This document shows positions 1 through 13,240 of a stretch of 64,000 nt of DNA, in pieces. The notes beneath the pieces are model-generated. The model did no database searches. It was not told where the DNA came from and saw only the letters and a list, made by a program, of their open reading frames with translations. Location of the stretch: NCBI RefSeq assembly GCF_040581485.1, contig NC_090128.1, positions 2,046,001-2,110,000 on the forward strand, in the 5' to 3' direction. Numbering within the stretch: the stretch's first letter is position 1; every line of letters begins with the position of its first letter. This DNA comes from Linepithema humile (lineage: Eukaryota > Arthropoda > Insecta > Hymenoptera > Formicidae). The translations under genes and the position numbers were made by a program.

Positions 1-1070
1 CTCCGTCTCTTTCTCTTCTTCTCCGGCTTTTTATCTTACCCCACCCTATATTCATCTATCTATCTTTTCGTTCCGTTCCCTCCCCGACCGCCTTTCTACC
101 TCGCCTCCTTCTCCACCTCTCGCCGGTTCTTTCTCCGCGGAGCGTCTTTTACGTTTTTCCAGCGTTATCGACGCGTCGCCTCCTCGCCTCTTCCCGGACT
201 TTTCCCTTTCGCGGCCACCGTCCTCGAGACGACGGCCAACCAGCTCTTTCTCCGGGAAAACGCAAGCGGAAACGAGCGTTCCCCTCTTCGCCACCCCCCT
301 GCTCGCCGTCCCAATGCCGTTTCCAACCGGAGAACTAGAATCTTCCAGGAGAGTTTCCTCACCGTTCTCTTCTTTCGCACTCCTATTTCCCGCCCCCCCG
401 TCTCTCTCTCTCTCTCTCTCTCCACCCCTCTTCCCACGCTGACTTCTTTCGTAGCTTCGCCGAGATGCGGATGATAAAGGGAACTAATAAAATCTGCATG
501 ACGACCGGCGGATTTTGCATAAAGCACTGTACCGTCCCGCGCCGGGTTCCTCTCGGACCTCGCTGTTGTGATAACCCGGAATTTCTCCGCGATGTATAAA
601 TGTCAATTTGATTCAACCGCGGGGGACGGGATGGACTCGCGTTACGAGAGTGCTTTCGTAAAATCATCTCCCGAGGCGAGCGTAAATAGAATCCGGGCCC
701 CGGCTGTCTTTATCTTCGAGAGAATCCGGTGAAAATTCTTGAACAAGAGAGGGGGGGGGAAAAAAAAAGAGTGACGCGGCACCGTCAGGTCAGTTTTTCA
801 CAGCAGAGTGTCTCGCTTTTGAGAACAAGAAGACATATTTGAGATTAGAACGTCACGCGCGCGGGCTTTCATCGCATGCCTTTCTGCGGGATCTCGACGG
901 CGTAAAATGTGTCGCCGAAATTGACATTGCGAAAAGTATTACATGTGCTCCGCGATATCTATCCCTGCTACACTATGTACGTTTTCGAGCTTTTACGACT
1001 TTCTATTTCGATCTGAGAAAATATAAGGCGGAATATATCGCTCCCTTTTTTCTTTCAACCTCACGAGATT
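1..1070. other. Intergenic/upstream, CT-rich with TC microsatellite
   Basis: No gene is supported here. The first 450 bases are strongly pyrimidine-biased on the plus strand and contain an uninterrupted (TC)11 run at about 401-422. The open frames on the minus strand are Arg/Glu/Gly-rich translations of this simple sequence and have no recognisable domain. The block could be a far-upstream part of lola or part of an unseen neighbour; nothing in the sequence decides. Confidence 0.5.
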
Positions 1071-4000
1071 AATTGAAACTTTGCATTATAAAAAATTTCG
1101 TGCTTTGCGAGATGAATTACCGCGATGTTAAAATTACAGCATACTAAAGAGCCAGCGGCAGACTTATTACCTTTATTACACAGAAAAAGAGAATGCATAT
1201 TCATATTCGTATACTTCGCTTCTGTTTTGTTTTAATCTTCGCCGAGCTTTCTTCAAGCGCGCTGCTCCCGATGCAAATCGGCCCGAGTTCAAAATCATTG
1301 AACATTCATGCTTTCAAATTTAGATACGAGAATGACACAGACGCAGGCGGAGCTCGAAATGACAATGAACGAAGAAGGTCGATTCGCATGCAATCGACCT
1401 TGTGAAACTTAAGAAGAAGACTTTGCACCGGTGCGTTTCCCGGGCGGTTTGATGAACGTTTCGATCGATAAAATGGCAGGCAAGAATTTATAGACTCACA
1501 CGAGCGCAATCATTTTCTGGTACTCGGTTTCCGATCGATTCCCTCCGTCGTGGAAGAGCGGGGGGGGGGGGAAGGGCGAGAGTCTATTTTTATCGGAAGG
1601 GAGAGGAACGGAAAAGAAAGGGAGAGAGGAACGCGAATCGAGAGAAAGAGATAGAAAAAGAGAGTTGCATTAAATAAAGCGTAGTTTGCTGAGACAGGGG
1701 GGAAAGCAGAAGGGGAAAGAACGATCTTCAATTTATGTCCGCAGCAAGATGAACTTGTTCTTTGAAGGGTTCCAATACCGTCTTTCCCCGAGTCCGATAT
1801 TTCCCGCGCGGCGCAACGCTCGATGCAAGTTCATACCAATGTCGCGGACCCGAAAAAAAATATCTGCAATGCGGATCTCTCGGTGATAGAAACTCGGACT
1901 GGGCTTTTCTTGAAGACCTGAGTTAAAATTTGGCACGGGATCGAAACTCATTCGAGTAAATGCTCTTTCCGGCTGACTGTTATCTGACTCGGAGTATTAC
2001 AGGAATCCGATTTACTCGAAAATTGAAATTGCCGGCGAATTTAAATTTTTCCCCCGTAAACACATTTATGCAAAGGAGACCTATTTGGGAATACAACGTA
2101 ACTGTCAAAAACTTGCGCGAAATTTTACGCTAAAAATTCTTGATACCGTTTAAAAAAAATTACGTGCTAAAAATTTTAACTATTCAATCGAACAAAAAAT
2201 GATACAAGAGAAAATATAATTTCAAAAAGATATTATTTTCCACCACTAAATTAATCGTAGAAAAATAATTTTTTTTTTCCCAGAATACTGAGCATATTTA
2301 ATATTTAAATATTTTCAAAGAGAGAGAAAAATGCATTCAATTTAAAAGTAAAAATTCGAATAATCTTTCGATCTCGTGGAATCGGATTTCAATTTAGGAC
2401 ACTCGCGTTTTCCTAGAAGGCTTCTCCCCGAAAGAAACTTGCATCAAGGGCAGGAATGGCAGGAATTGGCTACAGCAGCGTGATATGTCTTTCGGTCGAT
2501 GTAAAAAACGTTCCCATACGCGTTGTCGGGTTTGCATCAATGATCTTCCCACGTTTCTCCCACACGGTTGCAATTGCGTGCACTGTTCCTCTTTTGCGGA
2601 ACGATCGACTCGTTTTTCGATTAACATTTCATCTCATCGAAAAAAATGTGATAAAGATAAGCCGAAGATGTAATAAACTGATATGAGTTTAATAAAAAAC
2701 TATAATTATCGACAATTGTATAATTTGAAATCTATGCTTTTATATATAATATATATGTGAATCGTTAATTCTTTACTCTAAATTTTTAATTCTTAGCCTC
2801 AAATTCCTAACGCTCGACTTTCAATCCTCAAATCTTAACTTTCTGCTCCAGATTCCAAGCCCTTAATTCTCGACTTTTAACCCTTAACTTTAGACCTTTT
2901 ACTTCTCAGCTCTCAACTTCCGACTCTTAGCTGTAAATTCTCGGCTCCTGCCGCAATGTTAATCCATCGACTTTGAATTCGTATTTTATAATGCTCGCTG
3001 TTAACGCAATACTATTAATGACAGCAGATTATTAATGTAATAACGCTAATAATATGAATTATTTAAATACACATATAAAACATATAAAACAAATGGAAAA
3101 TTAATTTTATTTTGTAGCATTGGTATGCTAATGTAACTTTGATCACTATGTATGTTTTTTTTTTTTTTACTAGCTTTCTACGCCTTATCAAGTTCGGGTT
3201 GAATGTAAGAAGAGGACGGCTAGATTCTCAATGTCTATGACGTTTCGTCTGTGCAAAGTATCGAGGCTAAACGAGAACGAAAAGGAAGCGTGTCGGGAAG
3301 AAGTCGCTTTCTACTCTACGATAAGCATAACGAATGACGGGGCCAGCGGGCTCCGTCGCTTGGTCCTAATTTCCGTCCTGTCTGTATACCGTAAGGCATA
3401 ACAGTACCGCATTCCGGATGCCCTTCGTTTCTTCGTTTCTCTCCGTTCACCTTTCCGAGAGCGTCGGTGCTCTCGCGGCCGCTCACCTGTTCCCCTTCGC
3501 CCTCGCCGGTTCAAGGAGTCCGCATTACGTGAACAGGATGTTCCAGAAAATCTACAAGGAGGCAGAGCACACTCCGATACATCTCGATAATCCTTTCCTC
3601 GACGAAATCTAAATCACGACTCTGTAATTAACGTCGGAAATGATGAACCTGTTTAATCGTCTGTCATTAAACGGCAAAAAAACATTTCTCTTTTGCACAA
3701 TCTAATTAAAATTTGACAATAGAATTTTAATTTGTTGATAAACTCTGCCGAGATACAATGCTGTTGGAAATTAAGAAGTTGAGAACTTTCACCAAAGCAT
3801 AATGGAATTTAAAAAAAAAAAAAAAAATCCGTGGAATTTCGAAAAAGAATAGAAAATACTACTGCACTACTATTTCATGGATTTTCTCGAACATCCTGCG
3901 AACACGACGCCGTTCTCTTCCTGACCCTCCTGCCCCTGCAGTTTCTGCGTGCGTGCGCATTTTCGAAGGGAAGGAAAGGAGAGGCGAAAGGAACGGCGCG

Positions 4001-5160
4001 ATGGGGACGTTCGTCGTGAGAGATGGAGGGAGCGGACGCACTCGGAACCGTCAATTTCACCAGGCGAGGAGAATGGCGAGGGAGATCCGTGACACATGGA
4101 GAGAAGCAAGAAAGGAGAAAGGAAACTAGGTGTTTGCTTTATACACCGCGATACGCTGCGCAATTAATCCTGGGAATACCCAGATGCTGAGCAAGAACCG
4201 TCGGACAGTCTTTAATTGTAATTGAGAACGCAACGCGATTCTTTCATAATTTTATCCTATTTCCGCGGAAAAAATCATGTTTCTTGACGTTAAACTAGAA
4301 ATAACCCGCAATCAAACTTTGCTTCCCAATGAATGTTCATACGTTATAAATTTTACAGCCATAAAAAGATTCTCCTTACACGTGTATCTCTTCGTTTCCT
4401 CCCGACATATCAGCTGTTTTAATTTAAAACAATCGCAGGAAGTCGACAAACACCGATGTAACTCTTTCTTTCTCCGCATTGCGGCTTACGTATCGTTATT
4501 GCCAGCCACCTGCATTTCCCGTTTTAGCAAAAGAGTTTTTGAATGTTGTGTTCCCTATCGATTTTTTTCCCAACGCCAACAGTCGCAGATTAAAATTGTA
4601 GCTGCTCGCGACAGCGAGACCTCGTCCTGGATGTCGTCACTTGCGAGTCAAATGTGGTCAATCAAATGACGCGCGGACAGGCGGTGCGGATAGAGCGCAG
4701 AGAGAGAATGGAGAGAGTTCCCTACATCAACGTACGTCCTTCGCATCGATCTTTACGTCGCCTTGTATGATACAACGCGGAGGAAACCGGGTTTCTTTGC
4801 TGCACTTATTTTCATTCGCGGTATTTCGATGTATTTCTTCAAATAGAATGGTCTGTGAGAAGCTCAATTACTGTCAATTTCAATTATATTTCGATTTTCA
4901 CGATTTTTCACCTTTATTTGAAAAAGTAAAATTATAATTGTAAGAGAGAGAAAGAGGAAAGAAGAAGAAAAAAAAAAAACAAATTATTAGGACTGGTTAA
5001 TTTAGACTGCCATTGTATTCTGCTTACAAAAACTAAATTACGCGTGCTTCATAAATCTGTCTAAACTCATCATTTGTATGAATTCATTATGTGTACTTCA
5101 TTGCCGCCCGACAGATCTCGATAATGCGCGACCTTCATTTTCCCGTCTTCGTCGGCAAAC
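1071..5160. other. Upstream non-coding, mixed composition
   Basis: AT-rich sequence with islands of higher GC. It includes a pyrimidine-rich, loosely periodic stretch at about 2770-2960 that repeats variants of ctcaa/cttaac/tctcgac words, and short A or T runs. Two small open frames are noted separately (2485-2673, Cys-rich; 3418-3612). No splice-connected coding structure was recognised. Confidence 0.5.
3418..3612 (+). CDS. Doubtful small ORF, 64 codons
   Basis: An ATG-initiated 64-codon frame. It begins with a hydrophobic, signal-like stretch and ends in a protein-like segment (KIYKEAEHTPIHLDNPFLDE). I do not recognise it. The start context (cggatgc) is weak. The first half lies in a CT-rich stretch that would stay open by chance, whereas the last 35 codons look less like simple sequence. 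It could be a fragment of a mobile-element protein, a terminal exon of an unseen gene, or chance. Confidence 0.15.
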   Translation: MPFVSSFLSVHLSESVGALAAAHLFPFALAGSRSPHYVNRMFQKIYKEAEHTPIHLDNPFLDEI

Positions 5161-6330
5161 CCCGTGCTCTTTTCGTCCGGCCGGCAGAGCGGGATAAACG
5201 AGGGCTCTGTGGAAGTCATTCCCGGAGTACCACGTGATCACGAGCGGGGGATTGCGACCCCTCGAAGCGCGGAGGGTGAGCGCGGGTCTCGCTCAAGGTC
5301 GCACGTGGACCGCTGCGAGCGGTATCTCGGGCTCGGTTTGCCTCGACTTTTTTTTTTTTTTCCCTCTCGCGTTCGTCGAACACACAACCGCGGAAGCTGC
5401 AATCGCGCAGGAAAGAATCTCCCCCGCCCTCCTTTCCTCGTATCTCGTTTCCCGCTTTTTCTCCGAGCGCCGCAATTTACGGCGTCGAACGTTTCCTCGC
5501 CTCGTCGCGCCCGCCGCCTCCGCGGTGAAATCGAATGCGCTATTTCGCCTCTAGGAATCACCGATGCTTCTTTGTGGATCCCCTTTCGAAGGAGGGAGAG
5601 CCGAAGGAAGCTCCTCGGAGCGGAGAAAGGAGCAGCCAGAGATGACGACGACGACGGCGACGGCGACGGCGGGGCGAGAGTAGCGCCCGGATGGAAGGAA
5701 CAAAGAAAGGAGTCGGAGAAAGGGTGGAGAGAGGGTGACGAACAGGGGATGGCGGAGAGTGAGTCTCTCGTTCCTTTGTGCGCGCGGCGAGAAGGAGCGA
5801 AGGGATGAAAGCGGAGGACGAAAAAGAGCCGGGGGGACAGATGGCCCTTTCAGACAATGAGAAACTCTGGAGATAAGGGCGGTGAGTGAGAGAGTGAGAG
5901 TGGGAGGGGCAGAGAAGAGGAATGGAAAGAGTGGCCAGGAAAGAGAGAGAGAGAGAAAGAGAAAGCGAGACGAAGGGCAAAGGGAAGATAGAAGCTGAAA
6001 CTACTTTTTCGAGGAAGGGACGCAGAGAATGCAATGAATGATGGGGAAAGGCGGAGGAAAAGAGAGAACGAGAGAGAGAAGAGAAGGATGGAGGGAGGAG
6101 AGAAAGAGCGAGGCGGTTGTCGCGGGGAAGAGAGAAGGACAGAAAACGGGTGACTCAGGCGGAGAGTGGACCGTGCGGACAATTTCTGGGGGCGATTAAC
6201 GACAAGCCAACTGAAAGACGACACACGCGCGCATTTTCGTCTGTGTCGGGCAACGTGTTTCGTGCATGTGTCACACTTAACCCTGGCATTACCGGGGGAA
6301 GTTTTCTATCGGGGTAGAGAGTTTATATTT
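5161..6330. repeat. GC-rich then GA-rich low-complexity block
   Basis: A CpG-rich segment (about 5160-5560) passes into nearly pure purine sequence (about 5580-6150) on the plus strand, with GACGAC and GAGA runs and a T13 run near 5349. The long overlapping open frames on both strands (up to 214 codons) are Arg/Glu/Ser-rich and arise from lack of T in one strand, so I do not call genes. GAGA-rich DNA is a known binding substrate for GAGA factor and Pipsqueak in flies; a regulatory role here is inference. Confidence 0.5.
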
Positions 6331-7690
6331 AGTAGATAAAATAAACACGGCGTTCGCTAAAAAAAAAAAAAAAAAAAAAAAAAATAAATTCATAAACCTT
6401 CGCGCGCGCGCGTGCGACTATAAAACCGAATGATACTTACGTTTACTCATGCGATAAGGAACGCAGACGTGGAAGATCAGCGCCCAACAAAGTGGAAATT
6501 AATATTTTAATTTTCTAATATACCTCTTGCATATTTTACGATCGTAACTTCCAACTTTCCAACCGCACGCTAAGTCTTTAAAAGCGTCAATGCGAAGGCG
6601 GTTGTTGCGAGCGTGCACTTCATTGAGTACTTTTCCCAGCTCCTCTCTCTTTTATCTAACACTTGGGGTTTATTAGCGAATCAGCAAAGAAGAATGAACC
6701 AGCGAAGCTACGAGAGATGTGCCACGTGTGACATTTACGTCGCAATCTTAAGAATAGCATGGCGAGGCGCAACGGTCGTTTATAACCTGGTGGAAAGTGC
6801 CGTGGGCTAGAGTTACATATTTCGCTCCGAGTAAATTATGTCGACAGTTTTACGATGCAGTAATCGACAATCATGATCGTTTCTATATATACGCGTACGC
6901 GGAGAGCTTTGTTGTAATTCAAAGCAAAATGACGAGCGAGCCGAGGATACAATTAGAATGCTGCGGTGATTTGCGTATAAATACACGCAAAAAAAGAGAA
7001 AAGTGTTGCGATCGATAAATAAAAGTTTAGCCTAATAATTTTCAGCTTTAAAAATTTTATGCTTCCACGTTCAATACGTTTGCTGAAATTATATGCCCAC
7101 AATTATTCCGCTCATATTATCGACTTGAATAAATTTTATTATACAAATTAAAAAAACGACGCTAAAAAGATTAGTGCATTACGAATCGATTAATCGCACT
7201 TGGATGTCTTTCCATCGATTTGCACGATGAAAAGAAATCATTTCGAAATGGTTTTAACGCGCGATAGTTCACGATGCTGTCAGAACCAGCATCCTTGGCA
7301 ATTATACGTATAAAACGTTCGATCGACACCGTTCCTTTTTACGCCACGGCGTAGGAAACTCCTTTCTCCTTTTACCTGTATCTCGTCCGTGCGTTTCTTC
7401 CTCTCAACCGCGCGCGAAGGATAAACGCACGAGCGTGAAACGCGGCAATTCTAACTCGAAACGTTTCAGCCAACAAATCTATTATCAACGTATTTAACAC
7501 AATTGACGCGAGGATTATTAAGGAAAAAAATAGTATGTATTATTGCCATATCTATTAATACATGTTCAATGCATCTCTTAGAGGCGAGAGAGTATAAATT
7601 CATTGGTCTTTCAAATGAAGATACATCGCAGAAATCCGAACGTTTCCATTTAATTTAGTAGGCGGAAAAAACTGCACGAAGATTAAGATT
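6331..7690. other. AT-rich non-coding; A24 run
   Basis: No coding structure seen. An uninterrupted poly(A) run of about 24 bases begins near 6360 and is followed by a short alternating CG run (cgcgcgcgcg, about 6401-6412). Otherwise ordinary AT-rich sequence. Confidence 0.5.
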
Positions 7691-8360
7691 AATACGCCTT
7701 GTGTACTCCATTTATTTAAGGGCATTTTGTTCACATCTTTTTGCTATTCAAAAGCGTACTGTCGCTCGAAAAAGGCTTGAAAAACGGCGCTCTAATCGAT
7801 TCGAGGGAGCTTTTTACGTAAGCGAGTGTGCTGAGGACAGGATGGAGAAATCGACCGGTATGCTGTGCTCTCCCTCTCTCTTCTTCTCTCTTCCTCTCTA
7901 TCTCTCTCTTTCTCCTTTCTTCTTGCCGTTCTCCTACGTCAGAACTATACGCTTCCTTTACGCGTTCTCTTTGAAGAAGAAACAAGATGCGCCGACGAAT
8001 GAGAAAGAGAGGCAAGAACGACAGGAAGACAGGAGGGTTGCCGGCGAGCGAAGGAGCGAGGGATGACTGCAATATAGAGGGGGTGTAGGCGGGACAGGGG
8101 GACGAAGGTGAGAGGCGAGAGACGTCGACGAAAGAGCACAGGCGGAGGTGGAGTAGGAGAATACAGCGAAGCGCGAGGGGAAAGGAGATGGGTCGGTTGA
8201 GGGTGGAAGAAGAGGCGGGGGGAGGGGTGGAAGGGAAGGCTCGGAGGAAGAGGAAGAAGAGGTGCGCGCGAAGGCAGATCGAAACGCAGGAAGGGAAGAA
8301 GAGTGGTTAGGGTGGTTAGGTTAGCTGGATGGTACCGGGGGAAGTCAGAGGGTGAAGAGA

Positions 8361-8405
<45 letters not shown>

Positions 8406-9460
8406 GGCGAGGGATAGCGGGCGGACGAGAAGGAGAGAGAAGAAACGGTACGGCAAGGCAGAGCGAAGAAAGAGAAGCGTTTCGCGTTCTTCTCTCTCAC
8501 GTCAGCCGTTCTCCTTCTGCCACGGCTCTTTTTATGCTTCCCTCTTCTGCCCGTTCGAGATATAACGGCGGGAAGAGAAGAAAGGGAGAGAGGAGAGAAG
8601 AGAGCGAGAGACGGAGAAAAAAGAAGAGAACGGCGAAGTTCTCTCGTTCTTCTGGATGAGTCAGGCGCAGGTCAGACGAAGGGGAAGGACGAACAGGAAG
8701 CCGGGTAGAGGACAGGCAGTGGGAGAAAGAGAGAGAGAGAGAGAGAGAGAAGGGAAGGGAGAAGAAGAGAGATCGTGCGAAAGAGAGAGGCGACAGCGAC
8801 GGGCTTAGCCGGGAGAGAACGCGAAGACCCGAAACGGGGACAAAGAGAAAATGACAAAGGCGAGAGGGGCGGCCGATTCGATTGGAAAGGCAGGCAGAGG
8901 GGCCTCTTTCCTTTTACCAGCGTTTTCTCCGTATTACGTTCCGTACTTTCCGTTGTTCCTGCGCTCGCACCAACACACACACACACACACACACACATAC
9001 ACACGCCCGTACACCATGTGAACGTGCACACACACATACACACGCACCACCCGCGTTCTCTTTCCTTTCTGTCCTCCCCCTCGTCTCCGTCGACCTGCTG
9101 TCCCATCCTTCTCTGCCGTTCTCCTTCTGCCTCTCCTCGTCGTTTTACCGCCTTCGTTCTCCTCGTCACTATTGTACATATGTGCACATGTGTACGTTTG
9201 TCTATGTGTATACGCGCCTCGTCTCAATCGTCGCGCGAGGTTTCATGTCGCGCGGCTCTACGCTCCCGCGGCGAGAGGGCGGCTTTGTACGTGGGTGAAC
9301 GGGAAAATGTCTTTTGAAACCTTTCTAGGTCGCTCTCGATCGCCCCACTGTCAGTCATATACACGCGCGATCCCACTCTCGAGAAAACGCTCCGGTGCCG
9401 TCGCCTCGCTCGATGATGGAGCCGGGCCCCGGCTTCCCGCTAAATTTCGGCCTGAGACGT
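7691..9460. repeat. GA and CA microsatellite-rich block
   Basis: Purine-rich sequence with (GA)n at about 8363-8402 and 8730-8748, (AC)n at about 8973-8996, and an imperfect (AC) tract to about 9040. Frames of 100-180 codons on both strands are translations of these repeats (His-Thr, Arg-Glu, Cys-Val patterns) and are not called as genes. Confidence 0.6.
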
Positions 9461-12400
9461 GACAAGGATATATCGCACTTCGGAGATCGACATATAAAGC
9501 ATCTTTGATTCAATAATCTTCGGGCGTACGAAAGTCGGCAGTCGTATTTACATGAGATAGTGGCGAAGCTACTGCGCAAATTCTCGCGAGGCGTTCGAAG
9601 GTCAAAAAAAGTAAAGCGAAACAAGAAGGAAAGAAAAATGGGAAAGAGAATAAAAAAAAAAAAAAAAAGAACTATTGAATCGTCGTCTGCGTTAGTTACA
9701 ATAATTTAATCTTTGAGCATACATTTGTAAAAAGATAATACGTATTTAGATGATAGATTCTCCCTCACATGCAAAATATGTACGTTAATTAGATAATTGT
9801 CTTAATGAAAGTTGCAGCTACACATTTAAACTTGGAGCTTAAGCGAAGAAGGCGAGGAAATCATTCGCCTCTCGTTTTCCAGCGGAAAGCCTTTCATATT
9901 AATCTGTCAGCATAAGATTCTCATATTGCGTCGCAGAGTTAAACATCATCCTATAACACGCCCACCCGTCGCCGTCGCGACATTTCACAAACGAAGTTAC
10001 GAACGAGTGTGCTATTGAGACAGTGCGCGCAGCGAGACTCGTTCTCGCTTTTGCAATTTGTAAATCCCGTCGTGCAGACATTACGGTATCGCGGCGCGAT
10101 TCCTCGCGTTCCCTCTCTTTTTTTCGCTGATTCGCATCTGGTCGTCCTCCGGAACTCGATCCTTGAATCGTGCCGGGTGAAGAAAAGAAAAAACACTGGC
10201 AGGAAGAGAGAAAGAGGCGATCGATGGAAGAAAAGAAGAGACGCGGAGAGAGGCTGAGGAGAAAGGCAGAAATATCTTTCTATCAAAAAAAAAAAAAAAA
10301 AAAAGGAGGGGTGAGAGGGAGAGAGAGAAGCTGAGACTAGAAGACGCGCGTGAGATAAAGAGGGAAGGAGAGAAAAGATGCTCTATCGAACGCAGCGGGG
10401 AAACGAACGCGAGGCAAGGCTGAGAGAAGGAACAGTAAAATTGTGGAGAATGTGCACGCGCCATCATCAGGGTGGCCTAGATTCTGCCAAGACCTGCTTT
10501 CTAGGCAGCATTTCTCTTTATCATCGGCGGCGCGCGAGCGCGACGTATAGGCGAACCGTTGCACGACGCGCGCAGAGAAAATCTTCCGCGGGATGCACGA
10601 ACCATTCGTCGCGAAACAGAATGAAAGATGGACATTAAACAATGTGATTCTTAACCCGATTCGATCGCGAGCGTTCCCTCGCGCTTGCATTCGAATCAAG
10701 GCTACATTTTTGTGTCGTTTCAAATCGCTGTGTGGAACGTCATCTTGTGGACGAAAGATATTCATACGTCTTCGCTGAATTTCTCCACGTTAACTATATT
10801 TTTTATCGTATATTATACGATTAGCGTGTATATATTTTATGATTAGTACCCTTGCGTTATATTTCGAATAACAGTTATTGCAAACTTCGTTCAACACGAA
10901 AATAATAGTTGATGTCAGAATTTTTCGACGATTTGATTCGTGCATACTTGTTTAAAGAAATTGCAAATCAATTAAGTGACGGGAGAGATATCAGTGCAAA
11001 GAAACGGTAAGGATTTTCACGCGAGATCAAGCACTCGTTTGCAGCTCTTACCACGCGACGTGACGAATTTATTAACGTATCGCGCTGGGAAGAAACGTTG
11101 ACGTATGATAACACAACTGCGAAAACTTTGCCGGATCAGTCATCATCAATCATCGGCGATTTTCTCGTATTTGGCGATCATTTAATTACCGATAAACCCG
11201 TACAGACATCGCACGCGCACATGTGCGATGAAACGAGCGCTCCGAGCCTTTCGTCGGTCGTGTCACGCACGGCAATCGACACGCGATGCAATGTGCACGA
11301 CGAAATACGACCACGACGATCGGTCAACAATATACACGAAGCTTTGACGAAACGCGAGCGGAAAGACAAGTGAAATGTGTGCTACTAACATCGGAAATCT
11401 ATTGATCTTGTGGAATCGGTGTTTCCGATATTTCCAATATCGTTGCCATCAAAGTCAGTCGACCGAATTAACAAGGACAGTCAGCCGTATTAATATAAGA
11501 GTTTTGCTCCATCGTTTTATTACGTTTTTTTAAATGTAGCATATAACGTAATATATAATAAGAATACGTAATAAAAAAATATTAAAATATTAGAAGTACT
11601 CGAAATATGTATTTAAAAATATTAATTTACCGATCCAATTATCAATTTATGCCGATTGATTTACTGAGTTAATTAAAATATTTGTTCTTTGCACATATTG
11701 GGCAATATAATCTCAAATAAATAACAGAAATGAAAATATTTGCATACTAATAAAGATAATTTAATTTAATGGAACATTTTATACATCAAAAAAAAAAAAA
11801 AAGAAAAAAATTCAAGTCGTATAAGTCGTCGATCAATACTCTCATTTCGAAATATTTTAATCAAATTATTTCATGAACACATATTCTGGAATTTAATTCT
11901 GAAAACAGTAGCTGATCTTTCAACTCCTGATATATCATTAGCCGTTCAAAATCTGCATCGAAACCTTCTCCCAACGATTTATCTTGCTGACGCGCCTGTA
12001 TTTTTACGAAACATTATTCAAATTCGGACGAAAAGTTTCTCAAATTCTTTCGATAGACTTTCTTTCGGAAACTATCGCGTCAAGTGGCTCACGATGCATA
12101 AATTCCCGCGCTCCTGCGTCCGATGCGGTCGCGGTTGCATCCTACTGCATCCCGCGCATTCGTAATCTCTGATTATAGGACGGTACCGCGGCACGTGACC
12201 TACCGTAATGGGTGACACGGCTGTTTCGATAGGTGCACGCGGCAGTACGGGCAAAGCGAATGAATGCCGTGCGGTTGCGGAGACGCGTGCACGAGCTATC
12301 CCAAGAACCGCTTTAATTCGTCAACTTTATTTGCATGACAGGTTATTTAAGCGCGAGAAGCGCAGCACATCGTCGTCGTACGTGTCGCACGCGCATTTCC

Positions 12401-13240
12401 ACGCACACGTTCGGCTGCTCATCCAGCTGTGTGCGTTCGCCGTTGCATCCTGGAGTCAAAACAATGCGGCCTCGTCGTGGGAAAACGAGGAAACTCGACA
12501 GATTTATCAATTTCCTTGATTACAACGCGACTAATGTCATAGAAACGATACATTCAGTATATCGATGTATACAGAATGGCATGATTAAATGGCATGATTA
12601 AAGATTTGCTCCTAAATCAAATTGATTATCGTAACAATCACCGAGCACTGAGTTTCATTCACACGGTACATTTATGCGTTAAGTACTCGCCTTACTTTCC
12701 TCATTTTCTCTAGAAACGTTCCACTAACGAGCCGCTCGTCAGTTTATCGAAATACTGACGAAACTTGAAACCGATTATTAAGATTTATAACGCTGTTAAC
12801 ATTCATACGCGTAATTTTATGCGTAAAAGCGGTATTGTCGCTCATTCGCGTTTCACAATTGAGTCATCGACTGGCGCACTCGTTCGAGAAGCACGTGGCC
12901 GCATTGATAATCGAAGGAAAAAAAAAGAAGAAACGGGCGCTTGCTTAGCGCTAATGGTGGTCGATAGCGAGGAATGTGACTATCGCTTTCACCGTCAAAA
13001 CAAAAATTTCCAAGTGGTGAGCGCTACAGAAAACGTATTTTAGTGCGCTACGTTCGGGATACCACGAAGAGTACAAACAAATCGTAAATAGATCGAGATA
13101 CCGAATGTAAATAATCACCAGGCAGCACTAAGAATCGCACTCGTTTCGAACGTTAACCAAAAAATTCGTGACAGTTCTTACCTTACCATGACCTGACCCA
13201 CAAATCAAATCGCAGCAGTAGTAACGGTCCAAAGTTGCAA
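9461..13240. other. Upstream non-coding, no gene recognised
   Basis: Mixed AT-rich and CpG-rich sequence with A runs near 9653 and 10285. Open frames up to about 140 codons occur on both strands with no domain, no repeated splice pattern and no plausible start context. I see nothing else I can support. Confidence 0.45.

Noticed and set aside
5164..5808. 214-codon plus-strand frame
   Set aside because: Arg/Glu/Gly/Asp-rich translation of CpG- and GA-rich sequence, with frames open on both strands and no domain.
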